A DNA stretch of 64,000 nt, taken from positions 124,001 through 188,000 of the forward strand of contig NZ_VMRJ01000002.1 in assembly GCF_007713685.1 (NCBI RefSeq), given 5' to 3'. This DNA is from Hymenobacter setariae. GTDB lineage: Bacteria; Bacteroidota; Bacteroidia; Cytophagales; Hymenobacteraceae. The translations under genes and the position numbers were made by a program. How positions within the stretch are numbered: the first letter of the stretch is position 1; each line of letters starts with the position of its first letter. The notes under the pieces were generated by a model. That model was not told where the DNA came from, did not search any database, and saw only the letters and a list, made by a program, of their open reading frames with translations. Positions 35,854 through 44,856 of the stretch are shown piece by piece.

Positions 35854-35895
35854 TAACGGCACTCTTCTGCAAAGGAGGGTGCCGTTAAACTTTTA
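35854..35895 (+). terminator. Terminator-like hairpin after the TPR gene
   Basis: Arms TAACGGCACTCTTC (from 35854) and GGAGGGTGCCGTTA (to about 35887) pair with two G-U-type positions, followed by a short T-rich stretch. Confidence 0.6.
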
Positions 35896-36002
35896 CAGCG
35901 TGCTGCTTATTTAAGCCCTAGGTTGCTATCGGCAATCAAAAATTTCAACTGCTTTCTATGTCGTTTTAAGCAGCACATTGTTTTACCCTACAGTTCAACC
36001 TT

Positions 36003-36479
36003 ATGGCAACTGCCCTACAAAACCTTAGTACTTACGACAGCTCCGGATTTATCGACATCAGTGAAAAGCGCTTTGGGCTAGTGGTAGCTGAGTGGAACCG
36101 TGAGCTCACCGATACGCTCAGCGCTGGGGCATATGAAACGCTGCTCAAGCATGGTGCAAAACCAGAGAACGTATTTCGCAATACGGTACCTGGCAGCTTT
36201 GAGCTGACCCTGGGGGCCCAACTGCTAGCTCAACACGAGGAAGTAGACGCCGTTATCTGCCTAGGCGTCGTGATTAAGGGCGACACAAAGCATGACGACT
36301 ATATCTGCCACGCAGTAGCACAGGGTCTAACCACCGTGGGCCTGAAGTATAACAAGCCAGTGATTTTTGGATTAGTGACTACGAACACCCTGGAGCAAGC
36401 CTGGGACCGGGCCGGTGGCCAACACGGTAACAAAGGGGTAGAGGCTGCCGTTGCGGCCATTCAAATGCTAGGCTTCTAG
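36003..36479 (+). CDS. ribH: 6,7-dimethyl-8-ribityllumazine synthase
   Basis: 158 residues of normal length. It condenses the ribityl-aminopyrimidine with dihydroxybutanone phosphate in riboflavin synthesis. Family blocks are VVAEWNRELTDTL near the N-terminus, VPGSFELTLGAQLL, ICLGVVIKGDTKHDDYICHAV (catalytic His in the KHDDY segment) and PVIFGLVTTNTLEQAWDRAG. No other riboflavin genes are nearby. It starts at ATG 36003, directly after a 170-bp gap with no recognised riboswitch. Confidence 0.96.
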   Translation: MATALQNLSTYDSSGFIDISEKRFGLVVAEWNRELTDTLSAGAYETLLKHGAKPENVFRNTVPGSFELTLGAQLLAQHEEVDAVICLGVVIKGDTKHDDYICHAVAQGLTTVGLKYNKPVIFGLVTTNTLEQAWDRAGGQHGNKGVEAAVAAIQMLGF

Positions 36480-36668
36480 CAGTAACGCTTTAAAACCACC
36501 TAGGAGGCATTATATTTGTGGTGGCATGGGTAGCTACTCCGTAACTTATCCTCCGAATTGCCAACTAGACAGGCTAACGGGCACTAAACTTTTTAGCTAG
36601 GTCTTGTGTTTGGCTGCCAAGCTGGCGCGAGCTAGTAATTGACTTACCTTTAATGCCTTTACCTTCCA

Positions 36669-37052
36669 ATGACTGAGGAAAACCTGCGCTACTCGCGCGA
36701 AGATTTGGCGGAGTTCGATAAGATTATCCAGGAGAAGCTTACTGCTGCCCGCAAAGAGCTGTCTTTTATTAAGGAAACGCTTACCCGCAACAACGAGTCG
36801 GGCACCGACACCACAGCGGCTTCGCTGAAAGTGCTGGAGGATGGCGCAGAAACTGCTGAGAAAGAGAGCCTTAATCAGCTAGCTTCGCGGCAGATGAAGT
36901 TTATCCAGCAGCTAGAGAATGCGCAGCTCCGCATCAAGAATGGCACCTATGGGGTGTGCATTGGCACGGGCAAGCTTATTCCGAAGGAGCGCCTGCGGGC
37001 AGTACCCCACACCCAGCATTCGATTGAGGCCAAAATGGCCCGTCGCGACTAG
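36669..37052 (+). CDS. TraR/DksA family transcriptional regulator
   Basis: 127 residues. An N-terminal helical hairpin (EFDKIIQEKLTAARKELSF to LASRQMKFIQQLENA) is followed by YGVCIGTGKLIPKERLRAVPHTQ, the DksA zinc-finger region. Only one of the four zinc-binding cysteines remains (in GVC), as often in Bacteroidota homologues, so the finger probably folds without zinc. DksA-type proteins enter the RNA polymerase secondary channel to modulate transcription with ppGpp. The 190-bp gap before it contains a TATATTTG near 36511 but no clear gene. Confidence 0.85.
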   Translation: MTEENLRYSREDLAEFDKIIQEKLTAARKELSFIKETLTRNNESGTDTTAASLKVLEDGAETAEKESLNQLASRQMKFIQQLENAQLRIKNGTYGVCIGTGKLIPKERLRAVPHTQHSIEAKMARRD

Positions 37053-37069
37053 AGATTACATTATTTTCC

Positions 37070-37127
37070 GGCCCGGACCCGTGGCTGGCGCTTTGGCAGC
37101 CAGCTACCGGGTCCGGGCCTTTTTTTA
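37070..37127 (+). terminator. Terminator of the DksA-like gene
   Basis: A GC-rich 11-bp outer stem (37070-37080 and 37109-37119) with an inner CTGGC/GCCAG pair, followed by eight T. Confidence 0.9.
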
Positions 37128-37241
37128 CGAGGTTGCTGGTTGCCGGATAGTTAGAAGTAGATAACACCGCGGCTCCGACAACTAAAGGCTAGCCTGCCAG
37201 TACACCCTTTAACCCGCTCCTAGCAACCAGCCATCTATATT

Positions 37242-39131
37242 ATGGGTAAGCAACATTCTTCAGACTATAAGCCCGGCCGGCGTGGCCCGGCAGGGAGCGG
37301 TAGCCGCCCCGACCGCTCTAATCGGCCCGAAGGCCGAGGGGGCTACGAGCCTCGCGGCAACAGCGGTAGCTACGGCGCCCCCCGTGGTGGCGCTGGGCGT
37401 GATAACGACCGCTCTGCTGGACGTAGCGAATACACAGGGTCGCGGCCAAGCTTTGGGCAAAGCAACAAATTTGGGGGACGCCCCGGCGCTGGTGATAACC
37501 GGCGCAACGATACCGGTGGCCGCAGCTTTGGTGACCGTGACCGTCGCAATTCATTTGGCGACGATGCCCGCCCACCCCGACGTTTTGAGGCTGGTGACGG
37601 CGGCGAGCGCCGTAGCCGCGACGAGCGCGGTGAGCGGCCTGCTTACCCACCTAAGCCCATTTGGCAGGGGCAGCCGGTGCGCTACGAAGGCAAACCCACG
37701 GTGCCCCGTGGTGTAGCCGGCGAGCGCAACCGGAAATTTGTAAAGCGTAATCCTGACGGCAGCGAAGCTACCCCCTCTACCGAACGCCCCCGCCTAGACC
37801 GCGGCAAGCGCTCGGAGCGCCCAGCCTACACGGGCCAGAATGAGCGCCGCTCATTCGAAGAGCGCGACGCTCCTCGGCAGCGTCCTAGCGGCGACAGCTA
37901 CGAGCGGCGCGATGACCGCCGTGGTAACGACCGTGGCAGCTTTGGTGGCGACCGCCCCAACCGGCGCGAAAGCGAAGGCCGCGATGAGCGCCGCAGCTAT
38001 GGCAACCGCGATGGTGCCGACAACCGCGACCGCAAACCCTACGGCGACCGTGACGCTAGCCGGCCTACCAGCTATGGTAATGACCGCGACCGCAAACCCT
38101 ATGGTGACCGCGACGCTGGTCGCCCCAGCAGCTATGGCAACGACCGCGACCGTAAGCCCTACGGGGAGCGCGCTGCTGGTAGCTTCGACAAGCCGCGTAG
38201 CACTGGCGAGCGTCCTAGCACGGGCGGCACGTTCCGCGAGCGCCGCGAAGCCATGCGGGCTGCTACGAGCGGCCCGCGCTCGAGCACGAGCTACGGCCGG
38301 GCCGACAAGCCTAAATACGGCGAAAAGCCCGGTGAGGCGCCAGAATACAAGAACCTCAAGCACTACGAAAACGACAAAACGCGAGGCAATAAGCGCCGCG
38401 CCAGCGAAGAGGATTTCGGCAATGAAGAGCTACGCCTAAACCGCTACATCGCCAATGCAGGCATTTGCTCGCGCCGTGAGGCCGATGCGCTGATTGCGGC
38501 CGGCGAAATTCGGGTAAACGGCGAAGTGATAACTGAGATGGGCTACAAAGTGCAGCCAACGGACACGGTGCAGTACGGCAAAACCAATCTGAACCGCGAG
38601 AAGCTGGTGTACGTGCTACTCAACAAGCCTAAAGACTTCATCACCACTACCGACGACCCTGAGGGCCGCAAGACTGTGATGGACCTCGTAGCAACGGCTT
38701 CGAAGGAGCGCATCTTCCCGGTGGGCCGCCTCGACCGTAACACCACGGGCCTACTGCTCTTCACAAATGATGGTGAAGTGGCGCAGAAGCTGACGCACCC
38801 CTCCCACAAAAACAAAAAAATCTACCAAGTAGAGCTCGATAAGCCCCTCACGGCTGAGCACCTAGGGCAGATAACGGCGGGCTTGGAGCTAGAAGATGGC
38901 AAAGCTGAGGTAGACGATGTGGCTGTAGTAGCCGGCAACCCGCATTTTGTGGGCATTGAGCTGCACAGTGGCCGCAACCGCATTGTGCGCCGCATTTTTG
39001 AGCACCTAGGCTACGATGTAGTTACCCTTGACCGGGTGCAATACGCGGGGCTCACCAAGAAGGACCTGCCCCGTGGCAAGTGGCGCTACTTGAACGAGCA
39101 GGAAGTTATTCGCTTGAAGTACTTTATGTAA
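37242..39131 (+). CDS. RsuA/RluB-family pseudouridine synthase with long Arg/Gly/Asp-rich N-terminus
   Basis: 629 residues. Residues 1 to about 390 are low-complexity and rich in Arg, Gly, Asp, Ser and Tyr (GGRSFGDRDRRNSF, SYGNDRDRKPYGDRDA). They include three tandem 20-residue units encoded by 60-bp DNA repeats around 38020-38165. The C-terminal 240 residues are a complete synthase: an S4 RNA-binding domain (LNRYIANAGICSRREADALI), the catalytic VGRLDRNTTGLLLFTNDG (Asp in GRLD) and GRNRIVRRIFEHLGYDV. It should modify 23S (or 16S) rRNA. The disordered tail resembles RGG RNA-binding tails. The start ATG 37242 is preceded by no alternative. Confidence 0.92.
   Translation: MGKQHSSDYKPGRRGPAGSGSRPDRSNRPEGRGGYEPRGNSGSYGAPRGGAGRDNDRSAGRSEYTGSRPSFGQSNKFGGRPGAGDNRRNDTGGRSFGDRDRRNSFGDDARPPRRFEAGDGGERRSRDERGERPAYPPKPIWQGQPVRYEGKPTVPRGVAGERNRKFVKRNPDGSEATPSTERPRLDRGKRSERPAYTGQNERRSFEERDAPRQRPSGDSYERRDDRRGNDRGSFGGDRPNRRESEGRDERRSYGNRDGADNRDRKPYGDRDASRPTSYGNDRDRKPYGDRDAGRPSSYGNDRDRKPYGERAAGSFDKPRSTGERPSTGGTFRERREAMRAATSGPRSSTSYGRADKPKYGEKPGEAPEYKNLKHYENDKTRGNKRRASEEDFGNEELRLNRYIANAGICSRREADALIAAGEIRVNGEVITEMGYKVQPTDTVQYGKTNLNREKLVYVLLNKPKDFITTTDDPEGRKTVMDLVATASKERIFPVGRLDRNTTGLLLFTNDGEVAQKLTHPSHKNKKIYQVELDKPLTAEHLGQITAGLELEDGKAEVDDVAVVAGNPHFVGIELHSGRNRIVRRIFEHLGYDVVTLDRVQYAGLTKKDLPRGKWRYLNEQEVIRLKYFM
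38020..38165 (+). repeat. 60-bp tandem coding repeats (three units)
   Basis: Three in-frame units ending in (C)GC/TAAA/GCCCT at 38040, 38100 and 38160 encode RDRKPYGDRDA..SYGND with small changes. The exact 60-bp spacing indicates recent tandem duplication within the disordered region. Confidence 0.85.
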
Positions 39132-39135
39132 GCGT

Positions 39136-39196
39136 CTAACTAAGAAGGGGCAAGTAGTAATGCGCTAGACATTACTACTTGCCCCTTCTTAGTTAG
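39136..39196. terminator. Perfect 26-bp hairpin after the pseudouridine synthase
   Basis: Arms 39136-39161 and 39171-39196 pair without mismatch around a 9-base loop. There is no long T run, and coaX begins 20 bp later. It is terminator-like or an mRNA 3' stabiliser. Confidence 0.75.
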
Positions 39197-39215
39197 CCTT
39201 CACTAGCAATAAGTT

Positions 39216-39968
39216 ATGACTACGCTAGCGCTTGACCTAGGTAATACTGCGCTGAAATACGGGGTATTTACGGCAGTTGGCTTGCAAGAAAGCGGTGTCC
39301 TAGCTGCCCCAAGTCAACTGCGTGACCTTTGGGAACACCATCAGCCGCAGCACGCCATCTTGGCATCGGTGGCTACAGAGGCCGAGGCCCAGCCCTGGCT
39401 AGGTGAGTTGAGTAGCGTATTGCGCCACATACTGCCATTGCGGCCAGGCTTTACGCCGGTACCCTTAAGCAACGCTTATGCAACGCCTCACACCCTAGGA
39501 GCCGACCGACTGGCGGGTGCCGTGGGCGCAGCGCACTTACGGCCCGGCCAGCCCACGCTGATACTTGATGCCGGCACGGCGCTGAAATTTGACCTCGTCA
39601 CGGCCGACGGTACGTACCACGGTGGTAGTATCGGGCCGGGCCTGCGCATGCGGCTGCGGGCGCTACACACGTTTACGGGGCGGCTGCCGTTAGTGGAATT
39701 GCCCGAGCCGGGTGCAGCGGTGCAACTAATTGGCGACTCCACGGCCTCTTCGCTGCTGAGCGGCGTGCTCAATGGGGTGGTGGCGGAAGTAAACGGCCTA
39801 GTAGCCGAATACCGCCACCGCTACCCCGGCCTGGGCCTCGTGCTCACGGGCGGCGACGCTCCTTATCTGCAGCCGCATCTAGCCCCGGTCGTGGGCCTTA
39901 TCTTTGTAGTCCCCGAACTTGTGCTACTAGGCCTGGACCGGATTTTACGCCATAATGTTGACCGATAA
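39216..39968 (+). CDS. coaX: Type III pantothenate kinase
   Basis: 250 residues. It phosphorylates pantothenate, the first step from pantothenate to CoA; panC at 56.6 kb makes its substrate. Motifs are the phosphate-binding LDLGNTALKYGVF (residues about 5-17), LGADRLAGAVGA (GADR) and LILDAGTALKFDLV (DAGTA). It overlaps the next gene by 14 bp, suggesting translational coupling in an operon coaX-outer membrane protein-lptC-small membrane protein. Confidence 0.94.
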   Translation: MTTLALDLGNTALKYGVFTAVGLQESGVLAAPSQLRDLWEHHQPQHAILASVATEAEAQPWLGELSSVLRHILPLRPGFTPVPLSNAYATPHTLGADRLAGAVGAAHLRPGQPTLILDAGTALKFDLVTADGTYHGGSIGPGLRMRLRALHTFTGRLPLVELPEPGAAVQLIGDSTASSLLSGVLNGVVAEVNGLVAEYRHRYPGLGLVLTGGDAPYLQPHLAPVVGLIFVVPELVLLGLDRILRHNVDR

Positions 39969-41283
39969 AAAACTACTTCTGGCCGCGCTGACCGCTGCCC
40001 CGTTGCTGCTGGCCGGCTCGGCCCGCGGGCAAGGTCTTGGTAACTCGCCCTACTCGCGCATCGGGCTGGGCGACAATGTCGGCAACCTAGGTGGCGTGCG
40101 CCAGCTCGGCATGGGCGGCGTAGGCCAGGCTGCCCCTAACACGGGCAACGTGAACGAGCTCAATCCAGCGCTGCTCTACTACACGCCCCGCACCACTTTT
40201 GAGGTGGGGGTCAATGGCCAGTACAAAAGCGTGCGCAACGCCAGCGAATCGTACCGCACGGGTAGTGCAACGTTGGCTTATCTGGCCCTAGCTGTGCCGA
40301 TAAACAAGCGCTGGGGCGCCGCCGTAGGGCTAAAGCCTTACAGCGTGGTAGACTACCAAGTAAACACAACCGGCACTGTTAACGGCGACCCCTATGCCAT
40401 AGCCTATAAGCAGTACGGTGGCACTGGTGGCTTGTCGGAGGCTTATTTTGCCCACGGCTTCCACATCCTGCGCGACCTCAATATTGGGGGTAGCGCATCG
40501 TACTTGTTTGGCACGCTCGACCAAACCAACGGCACCGCGATTGCCACAAGCACCGTGGCGGCCAACCAACTTGTGGTAGAGCGCGAGCAACTGCGCTACG
40601 CCGACTTTTTGCTGCGGGGAGCCATCCATTACCGGCACAAGCTCGGCAAGGAGCTAAATATGAACCTAGGGGGTACCTACACTTTCGCTACTAATACGAA
40701 AGTGACCCGCCAACGCACCCAGGAGCAGCGCGATGCCAATGGCGCACTTCTCGGTACGGCCGTAAGCCTGACCGATGACTCGGGCCACACCTTTGTTCCA
40801 GCGCTCACGCAGGTAGGGTTCTCGCTCGATAACAGCCGCAATTTCTCCGTTAACGTGGATGGAGCGTACCAGCAATGGTCGCAGTTCCAGGCGTTTGGTG
40901 GGGCGCCCATATCACAGCTCAGCGACACGTGGCGTGTGGGTGTGGGTGGCGAATTCACGCCTGACCCTGGCTCGGTACAGCACTACTTCCAGCGCGTTAC
41001 GTACCGCTTCGGCCTGAGTGTGGCCCAAATGCCGTATCGGCCCCAAAGCCAAACGCTCTATGACCGCGCCATTCACTGGGGCTTTGCTTTCCCGCTGCCC
41101 ACAGCCACGGCGCTCGAATCGACGATTATCAGCCTAGCCTTCATGTATGGCGTTCGGGGCAACACCGACTACCTGTACGGCACTGGTGGCAGCAGCGCCA
41201 GCAATGTGCGCGAAAACTACCTGCGCGCTCAGCTCGGTGTCACACTCAGCAACCGGTGGTTCATCAAGCGCCGCCTGCAATAA
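39955..41283 (+). CDS. Outer-membrane beta-barrel protein (FadL/PorV-like)
   Basis: 442 residues with a signal peptide (cleavage about GSARG-Q). The mature start NSPYSRIGLGDNVGN, then GGVRQLGMGGVGQAAPN and LNPALLYYTPRTTFEVGV, resembles Bacteroidota barrel proteins related to OMPP1/FadL. Aromatic-alternating strands continue to the C-terminus. Position between coaX and lptC is common in Cytophagales. Substrate unknown; a role in outer membrane lipid or small-molecule passage is inferred. Confidence 0.75.
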   Translation: MLTDKKLLLAALTAAPLLLAGSARGQGLGNSPYSRIGLGDNVGNLGGVRQLGMGGVGQAAPNTGNVNELNPALLYYTPRTTFEVGVNGQYKSVRNASESYRTGSATLAYLALAVPINKRWGAAVGLKPYSVVDYQVNTTGTVNGDPYAIAYKQYGGTGGLSEAYFAHGFHILRDLNIGGSASYLFGTLDQTNGTAIATSTVAANQLVVEREQLRYADFLLRGAIHYRHKLGKELNMNLGGTYTFATNTKVTRQRTQEQRDANGALLGTAVSLTDDSGHTFVPALTQVGFSLDNSRNFSVNVDGAYQQWSQFQAFGGAPISQLSDTWRVGVGGEFTPDPGSVQHYFQRVTYRFGLSVAQMPYRPQSQTLYDRAIHWGFAFPLPTATALESTIISLAFMYGVRGNTDYLYGTGGSSASNVRENYLRAQLGVTLSNRWFIKRRLQ

Positions 41284-41285
41284 GT

Positions 41286-41858
41286 ATGCGTGTGCTAAGT
41301 AGTTGGCGGCTGGCAGCAGCCGGCTTGGTACTGGCCATGCAGTCACTGGTAGGCTGCGGAGACAAGGAGGTCGAAGTTGCCCCAGTTGTCTACACCGGTC
41401 CCCTTGCCGAAACCACTAATGTAGAAACGTTGGTGAGCGACTCAGCACGCTTGCAGTTGCGCCTCACCGCGCCGCTCGAGCAGCAGTTCGAGAACGGCGA
41501 TGTGGTGTATCCCAAGAGCGTTAAGGCAGTTTTCTATGACAAGCTCGGCAAGTCGGTAGCTAGCACCCTGGAAGCTAACTACGCCAAAGTCGAGAAAAGC
41601 ACCCAGCTGTACACCATGCGTGGCAAGGTGCGCATGGTGAGCGTGCCCGAGCAGCAGACAGTGACATCGGAAGAAGTTTTCTACGATAAGCTAAAGCATC
41701 GAATTTATACCGACACCGCCATGTTTGTGCGGGTGCAGTCGCCCACCCAAGTGCTGCTTGGCTATGGGCTAGTAGCAAATGAGGATTTATCGCGGTACAC
41801 GGTTAAGCGACCTACTGGCATTTTCACGCTTGAGGAAGCCAAAGCGCAAGGCAAATAG
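41286..41858 (+). CDS. lptC: LPS export ABC transporter periplasmic protein LptC
   Basis: About 190 residues from ATG 41286, two bases after the preceding stop. The N-terminus is a lipoprotein-like signal (LVGC, Cys about 24). The OstA/LptC-like beta-jellyroll follows: NVETLVSDSARLQLRLTAP, VYPKSVKAVFYDKLGKSVAS, LEANYAKVEKSTQLYTMRGKV and SEEVFYDKLKHRIYTDT. LptC passes LPS from LptB2FG to LptA in the periplasm. Bacteroidota LptC is usually lipidated as here. Confidence 0.88.
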   Translation: MRVLSSWRLAAAGLVLAMQSLVGCGDKEVEVAPVVYTGPLAETTNVETLVSDSARLQLRLTAPLEQQFENGDVVYPKSVKAVFYDKLGKSVASTLEANYAKVEKSTQLYTMRGKVRMVSVPEQQTVTSEEVFYDKLKHRIYTDTAMFVRVQSPTQVLLGYGLVANEDLSRYTVKRPTGIFTLEEAKAQGK

Positions 41859-41863
41859 GAGTT

Positions 41864-42121
41864 ATGAAGTTTGACAAGTCGCTGCTCAAAACCGTCCTGT
41901 TTTCCTTAGGTGTCGTCACGTTCGTTATTGCCACTTACCAAACAGTGCTGCAAAACGACCTAGTACGCAATTACTGGATATACATGATATCGCTGAGCTG
42001 CTGGCTGCCGCTACAATACTGGCGCCGCCAAGAAGCCCGCCGGGCCAAGGAAATAGAAGTAGCCAAGCAGGTAGCAGCGCTTAACAAGCCCACTGGCAAG
42101 AAAAAGGGGAAGAAGCGCTAG
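41864..42121 (+). CDS. Small two-helix membrane protein with Lys-rich tail
   Basis: 85 residues, starting 5 bp after lptC. Two hydrophobic segments (LLKTVLFSLGVVTFVIATY and NYWIYMISLSCWLPLQYW) are followed by a basic, charged C-terminus ending in KKKGKKR. I do not recognise a named family. Tight spacing suggests co-expression with lptC, so it may be a membrane component related to envelope assembly, but that is inferred from position only. Confidence 0.7.
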   Translation: MKFDKSLLKTVLFSLGVVTFVIATYQTVLQNDLVRNYWIYMISLSCWLPLQYWRRQEARRAKEIEVAKQVAALNKPTGKKKGKKR

Positions 42122-42139
42122 CGCGACCAAAGACCAAGC

Positions 42140-42194
42140 AGTGCGGCGGCCGGCTCGAAAGCCTAGATGAAATTTTCGAACCAGCCGCCGCACT
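42140..42194. terminator. Terminator-like hairpin
   Basis: Arms 42140-42160 and 42174-42194 pair over 21 bp with two G-U-type positions, closing the coaX-lptC operon. Confidence 0.8.
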
Positions 42195-42320
42195 ACTCAT
42201 TTTAGGACTTTCGGTGGCAATCAAGGCCTTCCGGCAAGCGGCTCAGCTTGGGAGTTCGCGCAAATTGTGGTTATTTTGCGCCTCATTTGACTAGTGCGCC
42301 TACATTTTTTAGACTGATAA

Positions 42321-44453
42321 ATGGCTTTAATTAACACGATTCGGGAAAAATCGGGGGTGGCCGTCGGGGCCGTCGCCATCGGGATGCTGCTCTTTATCGT
42401 GGGCGGTGACTTGATTGGGGGGCGCAACCGGCTGTTTGGCCGCGACGAGCAGATGGTAGGGGAGGTAAACGGCGAGAAAATCGAGCTACCCGAATTCACG
42501 GCCGCCTTAGAGCAAGCCAAGCAAAACTTTACCCAGCAGCAGGGCCGCCCGCCCGACGACCAGGCCCTGAGCTACCTGCGCGAGCAAACCTGGAACCAGC
42601 TACTGGCCCGTCGTGCTTACCAGCCTGAGTTCGATAAGCTCGGTTTGCAAACGTCGGATGAGGAGATTATAGACCTTGTGCAGGGCGATAATATCAGCCC
42701 CAGCCTGAAGCAGGCCTTCACGGACCCCAAAACTGGTCAATTTGACAAGGCCCGCCTCATCGAGTACCTCAAAAACCTTGATAAGCTACCGCCCGAGTCA
42801 CAGGCCGCGTTCCGCAACTTCGAAGCTAGCCTGCGCGAGTTTGACCGCCCGCTGACCAAATACACGGCGCTGCTTAAAAACTCGGTGTACGTAACCTCGG
42901 CCGAAGCCAAGCGCTTCGACGACGCTCAGAATGCCAAGGCTAGCTTCCGCTACCTGTTTGTGCCCTACACCAGCGTGTCGGATTCGGCTGTGAAGCCCAC
43001 CGATGCCCAACTGCAAGACTACCTGGACCGCCACAAGGGCCGCTACAAGGTAGAAGATGGCCGCAGCATCGAGTACATCGTTATTCCGGAAGTAGCTAGC
43101 AAGGAAGACAGCGCCGCCATCCGTCAGAACATGGACGCGCTGGCGCAGCAGTTCCGCACCGCTCCCAATGACTCGCTGTTTGCCAAGCAAAACACCGACC
43201 CCGAGCGCCCCTACAACCACGCTTTCCTCTCGCCCGCCGACCTACCCGAGAAGCTGCGTCAGCAGCTACCGCTGAAAGTAGGCCAGGTGTATGGCCCCTA
43301 CGCTGAGAATGGCACCTACTCGGTGTACAAAGTGCAAGCCGAAAAGGCCGGCGCCAAGCCCGCCGCTCGCGCTAGCCACATCCTCATCAAGCCCACGGCC
43401 GAAACGCCCGAAGCCAAAGCTGAGGCTAAAGCCAAAGCGCAGGATATTCTCAACAAAATCAAGGCTGGGGCTGACTTCGCCACGATGGCGCGGCAGTTTG
43501 GCTCGGATGGTACCAAGGAGCAAGGCGGTGACCTAGGCTGGTTCGACGAGAGCCGCATGGTGCCGGCGTTCAGCAAGGCAGTATTTGCCACCAACTCGGT
43601 GGGCCTGCTACCGAACTTGGTAGAAACCAACTTTGGCTACCACATCGTGAAGGTGACGGCGCCCAAGACCAACCAGACCTACCAGCTGGCAGCTATCGTG
43701 AAGGCCGTGCAGCCCAGCGAGGCGACCCAGAACGCTACCTACGACCGCGCGCAGCAGCTGAAAGCCGACGCACCCGACCTGGAGGCCTTCCGCCAGCTTG
43801 TAACCAAAGACAAGACCCTGCAAAAGCAGGAAGCCAAGTATGTAGACCGCGCGGCTCGTTCGCTAGGTACGCTCCCGAATGCCCGCGAAATCGTGCGCTG
43901 GGCCTACGGCTACGGTCCCGATGGCGGCAAAACCAACGTGGGCGACGTGCAGCTGTTTGACATCGGCGACCAGCACATCCTGGCTGCCCTCACCGACACT
44001 CGCGAAAAAGGCACAGCTACTGTGGCTAGCATCAAACCCGAGCTGACGGCCGCTGTTCGCAATGAGCTTAAGGCAAAGCAAATCATCGCCAAGCTGCAAG
44101 GCAAAAATGGCTCACTCGAAGACCTAGCCAAGCTGGCTGGCCCCGGCGCCCAAGTACAAACCGCCGAGGGCGTAGCCCAGAGTCAAGGCACCATCCCAGG
44201 TGTTGGCTACGAGCCTGAAGCCATCGGCCGTGCCTTCGCCCTGAAGCCGGGTCAGAAATCAGCCCCCATCCAGGGCGAGCAAGGAGTACTGGTAGTAGAA
44301 GGCACTAGCGTAACGCCGCCCGCCACGCCTGGCGACGTGAAAACCCTGCGCACGCAGCTAGCTCAGCAGCGCCAGCAGCGCCAAGATGGGCTGATTTACG
44401 AAGCCATCAAGGCCCACGCCGAAGTAAAGGACAACCGTTCGAAGTTCTTCTAA
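42321..44453 (+). CDS. Peptidylprolyl isomerase, PpiD/SurA-like
   Basis: 710 residues. An N-terminal membrane anchor (GVAVGAVAIGMLLFIVGGDLI) and a SurA_N-like chaperone region (NGEKIELPEFTAALEQAK) precede one parvulin domain at about residues 345-450 (RASHILIKPTAE, GSDGTKEQGGDLGWFDESRM, FGYHIVKVT). A C-terminal chaperone-like region and a terminal KFF follow. This is the PpiD layout: an inner-membrane-anchored periplasmic foldase for outer membrane proteins emerging from Sec. It fits the surrounding envelope genes. Confidence 0.9.
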   Translation: MALINTIREKSGVAVGAVAIGMLLFIVGGDLIGGRNRLFGRDEQMVGEVNGEKIELPEFTAALEQAKQNFTQQQGRPPDDQALSYLREQTWNQLLARRAYQPEFDKLGLQTSDEEIIDLVQGDNISPSLKQAFTDPKTGQFDKARLIEYLKNLDKLPPESQAAFRNFEASLREFDRPLTKYTALLKNSVYVTSAEAKRFDDAQNAKASFRYLFVPYTSVSDSAVKPTDAQLQDYLDRHKGRYKVEDGRSIEYIVIPEVASKEDSAAIRQNMDALAQQFRTAPNDSLFAKQNTDPERPYNHAFLSPADLPEKLRQQLPLKVGQVYGPYAENGTYSVYKVQAEKAGAKPAARASHILIKPTAETPEAKAEAKAKAQDILNKIKAGADFATMARQFGSDGTKEQGGDLGWFDESRMVPAFSKAVFATNSVGLLPNLVETNFGYHIVKVTAPKTNQTYQLAAIVKAVQPSEATQNATYDRAQQLKADAPDLEAFRQLVTKDKTLQKQEAKYVDRAARSLGTLPNAREIVRWAYGYGPDGGKTNVGDVQLFDIGDQHILAALTDTREKGTATVASIKPELTAAVRNELKAKQIIAKLQGKNGSLEDLAKLAGPGAQVQTAEGVAQSQGTIPGVGYEPEAIGRAFALKPGQKSAPIQGEQGVLVVEGTSVTPPATPGDVKTLRTQLAQQRQQRQDGLIYEAIKAHAEVKDNRSKFF

Positions 44454-44474
44454 GCGCCGCAAGCCCCCTAGGGT

Positions 44475-44525
44475 AGCGCCTGACTGAGTGCTGAGGCCGT
44501 GCCTCCACTTGGTCAGGCGCTTTTC
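44475..44525 (+). terminator. Terminator of the PpiD-like gene
   Basis: Stem AGCGCCTGAC (44475-44484) with GTCAGGCGCT (44512-44521), followed by TTTT. Confidence 0.75.
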
Positions 44526-44577
44526 TTGTATCTTGCTAAGCGAGTTCTCTTAAGATTCAATCTAGGCTGCTATAGTT

Positions 44578-44856
44578 ATGACGTCGAAGCCTCTTGTTTC
44601 TTTTACCAAGCGCGGGCTCCCAGGCTTGTTGTTGATAGCCCTAGGGCTCATGCTGGGCCTGAGCCTTGGCCGGCACAGCTCGTGGTCTGTTGAGGTAAAG
44701 CCCATAGTATACCCCCTGGCCCTGCTGCTGGCCGTAGGTGGGTGCAACATGATAGGCAGCTACATCCAGCAGCGGCCATTCCGTACTATGCGAACGGCAC
44801 TGCTGGCCTCGACTGTGCTAGTGGTGTCACTGTGGCTAGGCTCCTTAACACACTAG
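44578..44856 (+). CDS. Small membrane protein, unknown
   Basis: 92 residues with three hydrophobic segments (PGLLLIALGLMLGLSLG, IVYPLALLLAVGGCNMIGSY, ALLASTVLVVSLWLGSL). No family is recognised. It starts at ATG 44578 after a terminator and is followed by a 112-bp gap, so it is probably its own transcript. Confidence 0.6.
   Translation: MTSKPLVSFTKRGLPGLLLIALGLMLGLSLGRHSSWSVEVKPIVYPLALLLAVGGCNMIGSYIQQRPFRTMRTALLASTVLVVSLWLGSLTH

Noticed and set aside
35881..36002. FMN riboswitch before ribH
   Set aside because: No conserved FMN-riboswitch core was recognised in the short AT-mixed leader.
37282..38439. Long alternative-frame open regions over the repetitive N-terminus of the pseudouridine synthase
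   Set aside because: These arise from the GC-rich low-complexity repeats; the real frame is fixed by the intact catalytic domain.
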